64,000 nt of DNA, from positions 1,302,001-1,366,000 of the forward strand of contig OX595992.1 of NCBI GenBank assembly GCA_951394045.1, read 5' to 3'. The stretch's first letter is position 1; the number at the start of each line of letters is the position of its first letter. Both the position numbers and the translations under genes were made by a program. The notes beneath the pieces were generated by a model. It worked only from the letters and a program-made list of their open reading frames with translations. It had not been told where the DNA came from and did not search any database. The DNA comes from Nitzschia sp. DOCU1 (taxonomy: Eukaryota > Bacillariophyta > Bacillariophyceae > Bacillariales > Bacillariaceae). This document shows positions 9,289 to 18,817 of this stretch, in pieces.

Positions 9289-11829
9289 ATGAGTCACAAT
9301 ACCTCCCCTCGCTACAACCCCGAGACTGACATGGAACGAATTGCCCGGGAGTCTCGAGAGTTCCGAGAACAAGAGGCGAAACGAATTGCCGCCGAAAAGG
9401 AAGAGGCTCGATTAGAAGCCTTGCGTCAAAAAGAATTGGAGCGCGAGCGTATTGCCCAAAAGTCGGGACAGTTCCTTCAAGATGCCGCAAAAGAATTAGA
9501 AGCCATGTCTCGACTCAAAGAGCTGACAGCACAGCAACAACGGGAGCAGGATCGGTTAATGGGAGTGGACGTCTCCGATAAGGCAAAACGGTTGTCCGAA
9601 AAGGAACGAATGGAACGGAAACGCAGAGAAGAAGAGGACTTGCTGCAGCAGGAACGATCCACGAGAAAAGCATCATCCAGAGACTCTAACGTGTCAGTGT
9701 CAGATTCAGTGAGCCTTCAGAGTTTTTCGGATCGTGACGATGAGGAAGCCAGTGATATAGTGATGGTGTCGAAAATGTCGAAACAATCGACTGTTTACTA
9801 TGATACTGCCATGAGCCAGTCAACGCTCGAGGATGACAACTTTGGTGCAAAAAGTGGCTCCAACATTGCGAGTGGCTCCAACACTGCGCCATCACTGAAT
9901 AAACAAGCAACAGTCTACTACGATGCAGCAGAAGATACACCTGCTGGCCCTGCGAGTGCCACACCAGGAAAGCTTGATCTAACAGAAAACTTTGCAACGC
10001 CCTATCAAACGCGGAGTGCGAGTAAAGCCGACTCTTTTACTGTTACGTTTCAAGATCCCGGCGAAGAAAGTGTCGAAACACCCTTCGGTCTTGAAAACCT
10101 TCGTGCAGTTGCAACCCCTCACACAGTTTATAAGACTCCTCGCCAAACCCCAGTGCCGCTGGAATCGTCCAAGAAGACTGTTTACTTTGATGCTCAAAGT
10201 CGTCCTGCTGAGAGCATCACAAGTCCGGCAGGAGTACAAGCTCGTACCCTCTTTGCGGCCGCAAAAGATGGCGATGCTTATCTGACGGATCCATCGGCAG
10301 CAGACTTGGCAGTAGATCCAAATGAGCAGGAGAGTATCATGGCGCACAAACCACGGGCAGCTCCTCGTCAGACAAGAAAGAAGAAAACGGAAACACCAGA
10401 CGACGAAGAATTGCTATCTCACGCTAGGGTGCAAGAGGCATGCTACGAAATCCCCATTGATTACGACGCTTCCAGCGGAAGCTTTTTGGTGACACGTGAT
10501 GCCGAGTTGTCCATGATTACGTTCATGGCGCCCTCGAGAGTAGATGGTCGATGGAGCGGCACTTTGGAAGGAAAGGCGTCACTGGGGCCATCGGCTATGG
10601 TGGAGTCGTCTGTTGGATCAGCTACGCTTGACTACACAGTAAATTCCTGGAGCAAATTGTCGCTGGGAATGATTCGAGGCCATGAACTCTATCATCCTCT
10701 CATCACCATGGGAGGGTCCCTCATACGACATGGATCCATGCTTGGGGTCACTTTCTACCACAATGCTTCTTTTCTACAAGCCGTGCTTCTCGAGCACTCC
10801 ATGTATTCTGTGTCTTTTCGCCACTTGTTCCAGAAGTCACGATGGGTCTTCTCATCAGAATTATCACGTCGGCAGGACTTGTCCGTTGGTTTATCGAACG
10901 CAAAAGTAAATTCCCATTTATCCTGGTCGCTTCGAAATCCGAAACAAGTATCTGCTCGTCTGGACCTTCGTCCGAGCATCAGTGAGGATCGAGTTGCCCA
11001 GTTGACTGCGGAATGGCAATCCTTTGGGAGCTGGCACATTGGTGCGTCGTTGGTACAGTCTTTGCATTCCAAAGTCGCAACTATTGGGTTGGGTGTTCGG
11101 CTTTTCTCGACGCGAGGGCTTGAATGGATACTCTCCTGGAACAGAGGGGGTGCCACGGTGAGGATACCAATTGTTGTCGCACATGGGGTGCGGAATGTTC
11201 ATATGGGGCAAATATTGTATTTTTCCATGCTTTCCTTCCTAATACAAGAAGGAATATCCGAGTTGTGGGGCTGGAAGCATCCGGCTGCAAGACAGTCAGA
11301 TGAAGAGCCTACATCGTCAACTTCTGCCGCTGTATCGACTGACAAGGCCAAGCAAGACGCAGAGCTGCAAAAGAGTTTGATGGCACGGCAGGCCAAGCGA
11401 AAGAAACGAGAAGAAGCAGAGAAAGAAGGGTTGGTCATCTACTCGGCGACTTATTCAGTCGAAGGTGGTGAAGAGTGGGACGCCACCATCCCGCTTCAGT
11501 TTTGGGTGAATCGCTCATCGTTGACTCTTCCACCCAAATCCAAAAGCAAGCTTTTGGGGTTCTACGATATTTCTACCACAAAGAGCAAGGCACGGTCGAG
11601 TCCAAAAACAACCACCACATCCAGTGACATTCTATCATCGCAATGGTGGAAATCAGTCTGGGACGATCTGTTGGACTTGCCGGTTTCCACTTTGTCAGAA
11701 GGATCCAAACAGTCCGGCCCGAAACCAACCTTGCAAATCCGTTACGATTTCCAAGGCCAGCCCTACCGAATCACAATTCGTGATGATGAGGAGCTAGTTT
11801 TACCCAATCCAAACGCCACGAGACTTTAG
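9289..11829 (+). CDS. DNAJC11-like mitochondrial protein lacking a J domain
   Basis: 846 aa, no intron. The last 130 residues match the DNAJC11 C-terminal domain (DUF3395): a short strand (LVIYSATYSVEGG), WDATIPLQFWVN, KLLGFYD and LQIRYDFQGQPYRITIRDDEEL. Residues about 385-620 are strand-rich, like the barrel-like middle of DNAJC11. Animal DNAJC11 is a mitochondrial membrane protein associated with MICOS and cristae. The expected N-terminal J domain with HPD is missing; instead residues 15-130 are a highly charged coiled coil (RE/KE/QQ repeats), followed by a Ser/Thr-rich linker in which QxTVYYD/KTVYFD recurs. The true ATG is at 9289. It converges on EFG1 with only 46 bp between stops. Homology to the C-terminal domain is fairly strong; function is inferred. 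Confidence 0.75.
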   Translation: MSHNTSPRYNPETDMERIARESREFREQEAKRIAAEKEEARLEALRQKELERERIAQKSGQFLQDAAKELEAMSRLKELTAQQQREQDRLMGVDVSDKAKRLSEKERMERKRREEEDLLQQERSTRKASSRDSNVSVSDSVSLQSFSDRDDEEASDIVMVSKMSKQSTVYYDTAMSQSTLEDDNFGAKSGSNIASGSNTAPSLNKQATVYYDAAEDTPAGPASATPGKLDLTENFATPYQTRSASKADSFTVTFQDPGEESVETPFGLENLRAVATPHTVYKTPRQTPVPLESSKKTVYFDAQSRPAESITSPAGVQARTLFAAAKDGDAYLTDPSAADLAVDPNEQESIMAHKPRAAPRQTRKKKTETPDDEELLSHARVQEACYEIPIDYDASSGSFLVTRDAELSMITFMAPSRVDGRWSGTLEGKASLGPSAMVESSVGSATLDYTVNSWSKLSLGMIRGHELYHPLITMGGSLIRHGSMLGVTFYHNASFLQAVLLEHSMYSVSFRHLFQKSRWVFSSELSRRQDLSVGLSNAKVNSHLSWSLRNPKQVSARLDLRPSISEDRVAQLTAEWQSFGSWHIGASLVQSLHSKVATIGLGVRLFSTRGLEWILSWNRGGATVRIPIVVAHGVRNVHMGQILYFSMLSFLIQEGISELWGWKHPAARQSDEEPTSSTSAAVSTDKAKQDAELQKSLMARQAKRKKREEAEKEGLVIYSATYSVEGGEEWDATIPLQFWVNRSSLTLPPKSKSKLLGFYDISTTKSKARSSPKTTTTSSDILSSQWWKSVWDDLLDLPVSTLSEGSKQSGPKPTLQIRYDFQGQPYRITIRDDEELVLPNPNATRL

Positions 11830-11875
11830 AAGTTTAAGTTAAGCGGAAGATTCTACTCTTTTTTGTGTCTATCGT

Positions 11876-13246
11876 CTACCGTCGAACTCTGGGTTTCTTG
11901 AACTGGCCCGGTCGTTGGCGCTGCGTCTCCCAGCCTTTGCTCTTATCACCTTTGACTGGTGCTGCCGGAACCTGTTTCAATGTCATAGAGAAGACGTTCA
12001 CATCATCGTCTTCCTTGGCGTCCACCAAAAACTCGTCAACTTCTTCTTCCTCCTCATCCTCAGCGGTTGCAGTCTCAAGTGCCCTCTTCGGTGGCTCTTG
12101 TTTTGCAGTGGCGGCGTTTTCTTCGCTACTGTCAGACGTACTACTTTCCGAGTCATCGTCGTCCTTACTCGAATTCATGGCTCCTTTTTGTGGTTCGTCG
12201 TCGCTGTCATCGTCCGAAGAGGAAGAAGAGTCGCTCGAGTCGTCGCTTTCACTTGACGCTGCAGCAGCCCCTTTGGCCAACGTGGTGTTTGTCTTTTTCA
12301 ATGGATCTACCATATCACTCTCCTCATCACTGTCGCTACTAGAGGAGTCATCGCTTTCCGAGTCATTCTTGGGAGGCTCCATTCCTTTGGATTTGACCGT
12401 CGGAGCCTTTGCGACCTGACCACTGTTCTTGCCACCAGTCCCCACGTCGGAATCATTGTCCTCGGAACTTTCGTTCGTATCATCCCCCACTTCTTCTACC
12501 TCATCCAACTCCTTGTCGACTCGATCAGCGACTTGCAAAACAGCCTCATGCTGTGGGGCCAGGGAAAATCTGGAATCTTCGGTCGCCTTCTTTTGACGCT
12601 TTTGCTTGATTTCTTTCATCCCCTCTCGAGTAATACTGCCCCCAAAGACACGTTCTTCATCTTGAATCGTCCATTCCACAGATGGTAGACGAGCATATTG
12701 ATCTTTGGATATCCATGGACAGTTTTGCTTGTCTTTTGACGCCATCAAGGTCTTGAGAATTCGACGTCGAGTCACTGCTCGTCGATACAGCTGTCGACTC
12801 GTATCGACGACACGCTCCCCCTTTCGAAAGAGAGGCATGTATTTGATATCGTTCGGGTGATGTGCCACATACACTTGATCCAACGCAATTTTGAAAAGCT
12901 CCGATTCTTTCGCTTTGTCGTCGTCATTTTTGTTTCGAAGGTGCTTTTCTTGCCGTGTCAAACGCTGACGATCCAAAAAGCGCTGACCGTGAGCCTTTTC
13001 GGCATTCTTCTTTTCTCCCAACACTTTCCTCCTCTCCGCAATTTCCGTTTGGAGGTACTGAATCTTTTGTTGCAACTCGCTCCGCTTTTCGCTGTTGTCG
13101 TCTGGCAGTTTCTGCAGCAATCTTTCTACTCCTCGCAATTGCTGTTTCAACGAACTTCGCTTGTTGGATTTTTCGGATTTTCCGCGCCGCCACGACTTGA
13201 ATTTGCGGTCCAAGCCATGCTTGGTAGGGGCTTTGACAATCACCAT
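11876..13246 (-). CDS. EFG1: rRNA-processing protein EFG1 family
   Basis: Nucleolar factor needed for early 18S rRNA maturation in yeast. The 456-aa intronless frame starts at ATG 13246-13244. The EFG1 domain covers about residues 25-170: LKQQLRGVERLLQKLP, a long basic coiled coil with ERRKVLGEKKNAEKAHGQRF, RQRLTRQEKHLR and then a conserved HHPNDIKYMPLFRKG. The second half is a highly acidic Ser/Asp/Glu tail (runs of SDSDEES, DSSSSSD, EDEEEEEVDEF), typical of nucleolar proteins, ending in a basic RPGQFKKPRVRR. Yeast Efg1 is about 230 aa, so the tail is lineage-specific. Assignment rests on the N-terminal half. Confidence 0.85.
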   Translation of the reverse strand: MVIVKAPTKHGLDRKFKSWRRGKSEKSNKRSSLKQQLRGVERLLQKLPDDNSEKRSELQQKIQYLQTEIAERRKVLGEKKNAEKAHGQRFLDRQRLTRQEKHLRNKNDDDKAKESELFKIALDQVYVAHHPNDIKYMPLFRKGERVVDTSRQLYRRAVTRRRILKTLMASKDKQNCPWISKDQYARLPSVEWTIQDEERVFGGSITREGMKEIKQKRQKKATEDSRFSLAPQHEAVLQVADRVDKELDEVEEVGDDTNESSEDNDSDVGTGGKNSGQVAKAPTVKSKGMEPPKNDSESDDSSSSDSDEESDMVDPLKKTNTTLAKGAAAASSESDDSSDSSSSSDDDSDDEPQKGAMNSSKDDDDSESSTSDSSEENAATAKQEPPKRALETATAEDEEEEEVDEFLVDAKEDDDVNVFSMTLKQVPAAPVKGDKSKGWETQRQRPGQFKKPRVRR

Positions 13247-13595
13247 TGTCGGTGAGAGCGGCGTATGCTACGATGTGAGACGCAATTCAATCGACGACTA
13301 CTTTCTTTCTATTACTGGACACCAGCAAAGAACTCATTTTGGGCCGTCATGATGCCTAAAAACAAAAATGGCTGGTGGATGGATGGCGTGTGGGATGCCC
13401 GGCGCGTCGCGCCTTTTTTCCTAGGTCTGTTCAGTCCGTCGTCCGTGTGTGAAACGTCAGTACGCCGTACGAAAATCTTTGTGTATCGTGCTGTCTTCAA
13501 GTGCAAGCAAACGCTGTTACGACTGGATGCTATTGCTTTGGCAATACAATAGTCTACGATGGTCAGATTGCAAATATACACAGAACTAGTATCCA
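13247..13595. promoter_or_regulatory. Spacer between EFG1 start and TPR gene stop
   Basis: 349 bp between two minus-strand genes. It must contain the EFG1 promoter and the TPR gene 3' end. No distinct element or gene is seen. Confidence 0.35.
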
Positions 13596-16154
13596 CTAAC
13601 ATTCAAAGTGTCGACCACCTCCCATAGCTAGCGCTGCATCAATGTCCGCCGAATCGCGATTGGCATCTACCATCCAGGGATGCTCCTCATCGATCTTATT
13701 CAAACGATACATCAGCACCGCTCTGGATAGGAAGGACTGGGCCATGTGGAAATCCTTGCTAAAGAATGCAAGCTTGCCGAGTTTGTGCAACAATCTAGCC
13801 ACATCCACCGAGTGTCGACCAAGACATGCCGACTTTATTCGGACGGCTTCTTCGTAGGATTCCATGGCATTGGAGTATTCACCAATTTTCTCGTACACGT
13901 CGCCCATGCAAGCCGCAGCGACTGCCACAGAAATGTGCTCATTGCCAAAGAGTTTCTTCTCGAGACCGATCACTTTGCGATAGAGCTGTAGCGCATGGTC
14001 GTAGTTGCCACGGGCAGCATCGATCGTGGCAATATTGTGCAGCGTAATGGCGACATCTGGGTGGCTCAGTCCAAGACGATAGGATTCAATGCCTAGAACT
14101 TCCTGGTAGGTGCTATAAGCGGCGTCCATGTCACCCATTTCCTTTTGGAGATTACCGATATTTCCCAAGACAGCGGCCACGTTTGGGTGATGTTTACCCA
14201 ATGCGTACTTCATTCCTCTGAGAGCGACCACGTATGCATCCAATGCCCTCGCGTATTCGCCCTGGCAACGATGCAGCTGAGCAATCTGATGTAACGTCAA
14301 TGCCAGGTCCATATCGGCATGGGCGTCTTGCCGTGTGCGCTTGTGGCGGCTGTTGCTTTTGGCTGACGCCGTTCCCTTGCTTGCCTCCAATTCCGCATCC
14401 AAATGAGCAGGAAAGAAAAGTTCGTAAACATTTTCATTGCTCTTGCTGACTCCAAACGGCGATCCTTTTCTAGATCCAATCCACACTTCCATCTCACCAT
14501 CTTCCTCCGTGCCATGTACATTTCGGTCTGAAACAGCCCTAGTCAATCTGACATCGGCAAGGGAATACTCATTGCTCTCTGAACGATTGAGCTTCGCGCT
14601 TTTGCTGACAGACGACTTCAAATCATTTCGAACTGCTTCCTTCCATTCCAACACAGCCTCCAGACTCTTGTGGTAGAAGTTGAGTGCTTCGTCCACCTTT
14701 CCCCATCGCTCGTAGATGACGCCCATTTCACGATAGGTCACACTTTTAGCTAGTAGGTTGGAGGTGGGTTTCTGAAGCTCGACATCATCAAAATTCGCAC
14801 TGAATATGACAGGCGAGTCCTTGAGCGCCAATTCGTAGATTTGCATGGCTTCCTGAAGTTCACCGCGCTTAATCTGTATCGAGCCCAACATGTTGAGTAG
14901 TACCACTAGACTGGGGTGATTTCGACTCAGATTGTCGCGACGAATTCTGTAGGCAATCGTGTACATTTTCAGGGCCCGAACGAGCTCTCCGGCGTCTTCG
15001 TACTTGATTCCCATCTTGACAATGTTCGCCGAGTTGTTATAGGAGCTCAGGACGTGATGAGCATTGTTTAGCATATCCATAGTCTTGATGGCAGTTGGAT
15101 GGTCGTTCGGATACTTTGCTTCCTTTAGGACTTCAAGAACTTTCAAGTAGCACTTGACGGCATATTCGTAGCGGAAATGCTTATGCTCTGCTTTGCGAGC
15201 CTTGTTCAAGAGTTTGCTCACTTTAGACCTGATCTTGGAGTCTTCTGAGAAGCTCAAGAGCAGCTCAGATGCACCGTCAGAGTTGTTCTTGGTTGTATGG
15301 ACAACTTCTGGCCCAGTTGGCGTTTCCGCGCTTTCCCAGACCAGCGATCCTGCGAGAGAGGCTACCTCGGCCTTCATCTCATCGTTCAGATTCTTGGAGG
15401 TCTTGGATGATCCAAACAAGGCTCGGGACATGAACGACTTGATGTTGGAAGCTGACGCTTTGCCGTCGTCTGTAATGGAGGACTCTTCGCTCTTCTTTTC
15501 TGTCGTCGGTGGAGGACTCGGCCCGTCGTTGCCCTCTAGTGCGAAACGTACCCTTTGAGTAGTTCTAGATTCAAAGATTTGAATGACAGGGTCCTCTTCG
15601 GCAGCGGCTGGGACATCGTCTTCATCTTCTTCCACAGACCTGGTTTTCGCTAGTTTCCTGTCTACTTCATTACTTTTCTGGCGACCGCCGGACAATCGTA
15701 TGGAAGTAATGCGACGGCTCAGGCCCAGTAAGCTGAATCTGGGTCTGTTAGCCCGGTTCTTGGACGCTCTAGCTGGCGACGATGAATACGCGGTATTCTT
15801 TGAGGAGGAACTAGCTTGCAGTAGCTCTTCATGCTGCTGCGTGTGGTGAACTTTCTTCGGGCTGCGGAGAGAGCGTGGTTTGGAGGATTTTCGCCTTCGC
15901 ACCATTCGACGCGAAGGCGAGTCCGGTTTCAACTTTCTTCGCGAAGGGGAGTCAGGCAAGAGCGGTTGTTGGGCGTCGTCCTCAGCCTTCTTCTCCTCTT
16001 CGTCATCATCCGAGAAAAGGCTCACATGAGTATTAGCAGGAGAGGACGGGGCCGGTTGTTGCATGGGCTTGAAGGAAGAAGGTAACATGACTTTCTCCTT
16101 GCTTCTTCCTATTTCAGGTGTGCTATCTGGTTGTACCATGGACTTGTGAATCAT
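13596..16154 (-). CDS. TPR protein, kinesin-light-chain-like repeats
   Basis: 852 aa, intronless, ATG at 16154. The first 250 residues are disordered, basic and Ser-rich, with a duplicated PDSPSRRKL/PDSPSRRMV element and RRRKSS sites that look like kinase targets. From about residue 290 the chain is helical. Two TPR blocks follow: residues about 320-510 (AVKCYLKVLEVLKEAKYPNDHP, ALKMYTIAYRIRRDNLSRNHPS) and about 620-830 (LHQIAQLHRCQGEYARALDAY, LGNIGNLQKEMGDMDAAYSTY, MGDVYEKIGEYSNAMESYEEA). The 42-residue units with a YxxxLxIxxxxLGxxHPxVA spacing are of kinesin-light-chain/NPHP3 type. No catalytic domain is present. It is probably a scaffold; its partner cannot be read from sequence. Confidence 0.85.
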   Translation of the reverse strand: MIHKSMVQPDSTPEIGRSKEKVMLPSSFKPMQQPAPSSPANTHVSLFSDDDEEEKKAEDDAQQPLLPDSPSRRKLKPDSPSRRMVRRRKSSKPRSLRSPKKVHHTQQHEELLQASSSSKNTAYSSSPARASKNRANRPRFSLLGLSRRITSIRLSGGRQKSNEVDRKLAKTRSVEEDEDDVPAAAEEDPVIQIFESRTTQRVRFALEGNDGPSPPPTTEKKSEESSITDDGKASASNIKSFMSRALFGSSKTSKNLNDEMKAEVASLAGSLVWESAETPTGPEVVHTTKNNSDGASELLLSFSEDSKIRSKVSKLLNKARKAEHKHFRYEYAVKCYLKVLEVLKEAKYPNDHPTAIKTMDMLNNAHHVLSSYNNSANIVKMGIKYEDAGELVRALKMYTIAYRIRRDNLSRNHPSLVVLLNMLGSIQIKRGELQEAMQIYELALKDSPVIFSANFDDVELQKPTSNLLAKSVTYREMGVIYERWGKVDEALNFYHKSLEAVLEWKEAVRNDLKSSVSKSAKLNRSESNEYSLADVRLTRAVSDRNVHGTEEDGEMEVWIGSRKGSPFGVSKSNENVYELFFPAHLDAELEASKGTASAKSNSRHKRTRQDAHADMDLALTLHQIAQLHRCQGEYARALDAYVVALRGMKYALGKHHPNVAAVLGNIGNLQKEMGDMDAAYSTYQEVLGIESYRLGLSHPDVAITLHNIATIDAARGNYDHALQLYRKVIGLEKKLFGNEHISVAVAAACMGDVYEKIGEYSNAMESYEEAVRIKSACLGRHSVDVARLLHKLGKLAFFSKDFHMAQSFLSRAVLMYRLNKIDEEHPWMVDANRDSADIDAALAMGGGRHFEC

Positions 16155-16750
16155 ATTTGAGAAAAGTCACCGCAGATTGTTCTACCGCCGAAAGTAAACG
16201 ATGGGAACGGAAACGCCAGAAAACTCTTGGTTTGCAGGCTCGGAGAACAGCAACGATGATGCAGGGAGAAATGCACTGGGAATGGTGCTTCTTGTCCCTC
16301 CGCTGGCGGTCTTTTCGGCCACCGACCATTTGAATAAAGCCGCCCGTTCTTTTGCCTCTGCCGAAGAAAATCCGCGCCCGTTCTTGTGAAAACGGAGGTG
16401 AACGGAAACTTACAAAACATTTGGGCAATGTTAGATCTACGTTGACATACATTTGGACAAATTTGGCATGCCGAAGAAAATATGCCTACATGTTAGACGA
16501 CCAATAGTGATTTTTTTCGTCGAACGTTCGACTTGGTTACCTACATGCATTTTCAAGTTGCCGCCGAGCTCGGCCTGCGCACCTCTAAAGCAAGCGTCAT
16601 CTTTCGTGTCTTGTTCGTGACCTAATAATATTGCTCCCGGTCGCTATGGAAAAAATGATACCCTCCGTGGTGCGACTAGCGTGAGATTGCTGCGTCTCGT
16701 TCAAAATCCTAGAGGAATGTTATGTATCACTGGCTCGATATTTGACTTTC
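16155..16750. promoter_or_regulatory. Spacer upstream of TPR gene, downstream of ALG6
   Basis: 596 bp between two minus-strand genes. The TPR promoter should lie at the 16155-16400 end. Short related strings (ACATACATTTGGAC, CTACATGTTAGACG, CTACATGCATTT) occur at 16440-16560. No gene is seen. Confidence 0.35.
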
Positions 16751-18358
16751 CTATGCTGTTTTAGTCTTTGGTACAACAGTGTTGTTCAGTGGCCCAGTAT
16801 AGAGCTTTACGCAAGTGATGCACCAGGCAACACAAAACATTGCGCAACCGGCCGCACTCCAGAGCACTTCAAAGATATCGGGTAGGCTGGGCGGTACAGG
16901 AATCACTATTTGTGCCGTGTGCAAACCGAGCATTCCCGCATAACTTAACGGGGGTATCCACCTCCATGGAATTCCTCGAAAGATGGAAATGGTTTGGCCC
17001 GTCGTGCATTTCCGTAGACGAATCATGGATTCAAAAATAAGCATGCAACATACGTAGGGTACCTGTAGCCGATCTGTCTGAAGAAGAGGCCAGAGTGTCC
17101 AACAGCTCACCATGGAGAACCAGTCTACCAACACTGGGTCCTGCCACAGCAAAAGTGTGCACGGTGCCAATGCCAAAAGAATACTTTTCTCGTGGACTTG
17201 AAAGCTCGCCAAGAAGAAGGCCAGCGCAGTTGACATGGTAGCCCACAGCAGTAATGTCCAGTGGCGATGTGCAATATCGGTAGTCGTACTTGGTGAAACG
17301 GACGTTCGTGCCTCGGTGCCCAGACGAAACATGCGAATGCATGCCGGGAGGATCAGAACCAAGGTCACCCCGAGGGCGATCATGGGTTGCAACTCCGGAT
17401 CAATGCGGTCCCGAATACGAATTGGCTTTGTCGACAAGACACACCACAGATTCGCAACTTTTCCTTCAAAGAGACCCCGTTGAAAAGGGAATATCCGTTT
17501 GAGGACATGGAGCAAGCGATCTAAAGGTTCCGTTCCGGAAGGGCCATGCAAAACAACAGGCGCCCAAAGGACGGCAAAAGTCACCACGACAGTAACGCCT
17601 AGAGACAGAAATCGTACAATGAAATGTCGTGGTTCAGAGAAACATCGACCAAGTAGATAGAAAAAGACCGCGGGTGCATAATACAGTGTCATTTGCTTGA
17701 AATTGAGTGCCAGGCAAAAGTAGATTGACCCAATCAAGCAACCTCTAAAGTTTGGTTGCACCATGTAGGAAAAGGCAGCAATCGATAGACCCAGTGCCAC
17801 GGTATTATACTGAAAATGACCATGGTCAATCAGAAGAATCGCCGGCTGTGCCATGGCCAGAGCAAAGATCCAGAGAGACGAGTGCCGACGACCTTCTGTA
17901 GACCGATCAATGGCATACCAGACAGCCATGCCGTAGAATAAAACATCCGGGACTATCACTGTCGCTCTCATGAAGGACTTGTGGACAGGATCTTCGATTC
18001 CTCGCGAACTCAACAGTGCCACAGTATGTGGACCCACCAAAATATGAGACAAAAAGCCGCAAACATAGGAAACGTACGCCGTCAATGGTGGATAATCGAG
18101 ACCCCAGTACTCCAAGTCATAGTAGTACCATTCACCCACTGGTAGCTGCCATGTCAACTCCATCCAATGTCGCTGAGCTTCAAAATCCCCACCATAGGCG
18201 ACTCGACTCCCCTCGTAGTTGTCCTGACCCGAGTGCGAGTGAAAACCTACCAAGGCGCGGAGCAAAATGGCCAAGCCGAACAGCGCCGTTTCCAGATTCT
18301 TCTGGGAGACTTCCCGGGTTCTTTTCAAGGAGACTACTGCCTTTGGTTTTCCATTCAT
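16751..18358 (-). CDS. ALG6: ALG6-type dolichyl-P-Glc:Man9GlcNAc2-PP-dolichol alpha-1,3-glucosyltransferase
   Basis: ER membrane enzyme that adds the first glucose to the lipid-linked oligosaccharide for N-glycosylation. The 535-aa frame starts at ATG 18358 (MNGKPKAVVSLKR); the frame upstream of it begins only with TTG. The luminal loop motif is clear: GGDFEAQRHWMELT, then LPVGEWYYYDLEYWGLDYPPLTAY. About ten hydrophobic segments follow (LIGSIYFCLALNFKQMTLYYAPAVFFYLL, SLGVTVVVTFAVLW, FLASFQVHEKSILL). FQVHEKSIL is the conserved late motif shared by ALG6 and ALG8. The WGLDYPPLTAY form favours ALG6 over ALG8. Length is close to human ALG6 (507 aa). It diverges from the S33 hydrolase gene. Confidence 0.93.
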   Translation of the reverse strand: MNGKPKAVVSLKRTREVSQKNLETALFGLAILLRALVGFHSHSGQDNYEGSRVAYGGDFEAQRHWMELTWQLPVGEWYYYDLEYWGLDYPPLTAYVSYVCGFLSHILVGPHTVALLSSRGIEDPVHKSFMRATVIVPDVLFYGMAVWYAIDRSTEGRRHSSLWIFALAMAQPAILLIDHGHFQYNTVALGLSIAAFSYMVQPNFRGCLIGSIYFCLALNFKQMTLYYAPAVFFYLLGRCFSEPRHFIVRFLSLGVTVVVTFAVLWAPVVLHGPSGTEPLDRLLHVLKRIFPFQRGLFEGKVANLWCVLSTKPIRIRDRIDPELQPMIALGVTLVLILPACIRMFRLGTEARTSVSPSTTTDIAHRHWTLLLWATMSTALAFFLASFQVHEKSILLALAPCTLLLWQDPVLVDWFSMVSCWTLWPLLQTDRLQVPYVCCMLIFESMIRLRKCTTGQTISIFRGIPWRWIPPLSYAGMLGLHTAQIVIPVPPSLPDIFEVLWSAAGCAMFCVAWCITCVKLYTGPLNNTVVPKTKTA

Positions 18359-18817
18359 TATTGCGGTGAATGAGGTTGGAGCAAATGTAGACCGTGTGGG
18401 AGGTGAATGCTTCGAGATATACAGTATGTCTGCGATGGCAATCAACTCGAGCTACTTGTGCGTCGCCGGTCATTATGTTGTGTCGACACGATGAGATGCG
18501 ATGGGAATTTTGTGGCAATTGCGAACGACGGTGCGACCACTTCGACTACAGAAGAATATTGATCGACCTAGTCAAAGATCCAAAAATCCAAACGAATGAG
18601 AAGAGGTGCCATCTTTTCGGGGAAATTGGATCCTGACCATGAAACCATTTTCACCCAGCATACGAGAAGTCAGGCACTTTCATGGACATCCTACTGTACC
18701 TCTGGAATCTCCTCTATGCAAACCATATGATCAGTTTTATCAAATTCGTTAAAGGATTTCCATAAAGCGAATATTGGATGATCCTTGTTTCGCTACAAAG
18801 CTGACCAGATCGCGTTC
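18359..18817. promoter_or_regulatory. Divergent promoter region, ALG6 / S33 hydrolase
   Basis: 459 bp between two outward-reading ATGs. AT-rich toward the plus-strand gene. No canonical TATA box or other gene was recognised. Confidence 0.35.
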
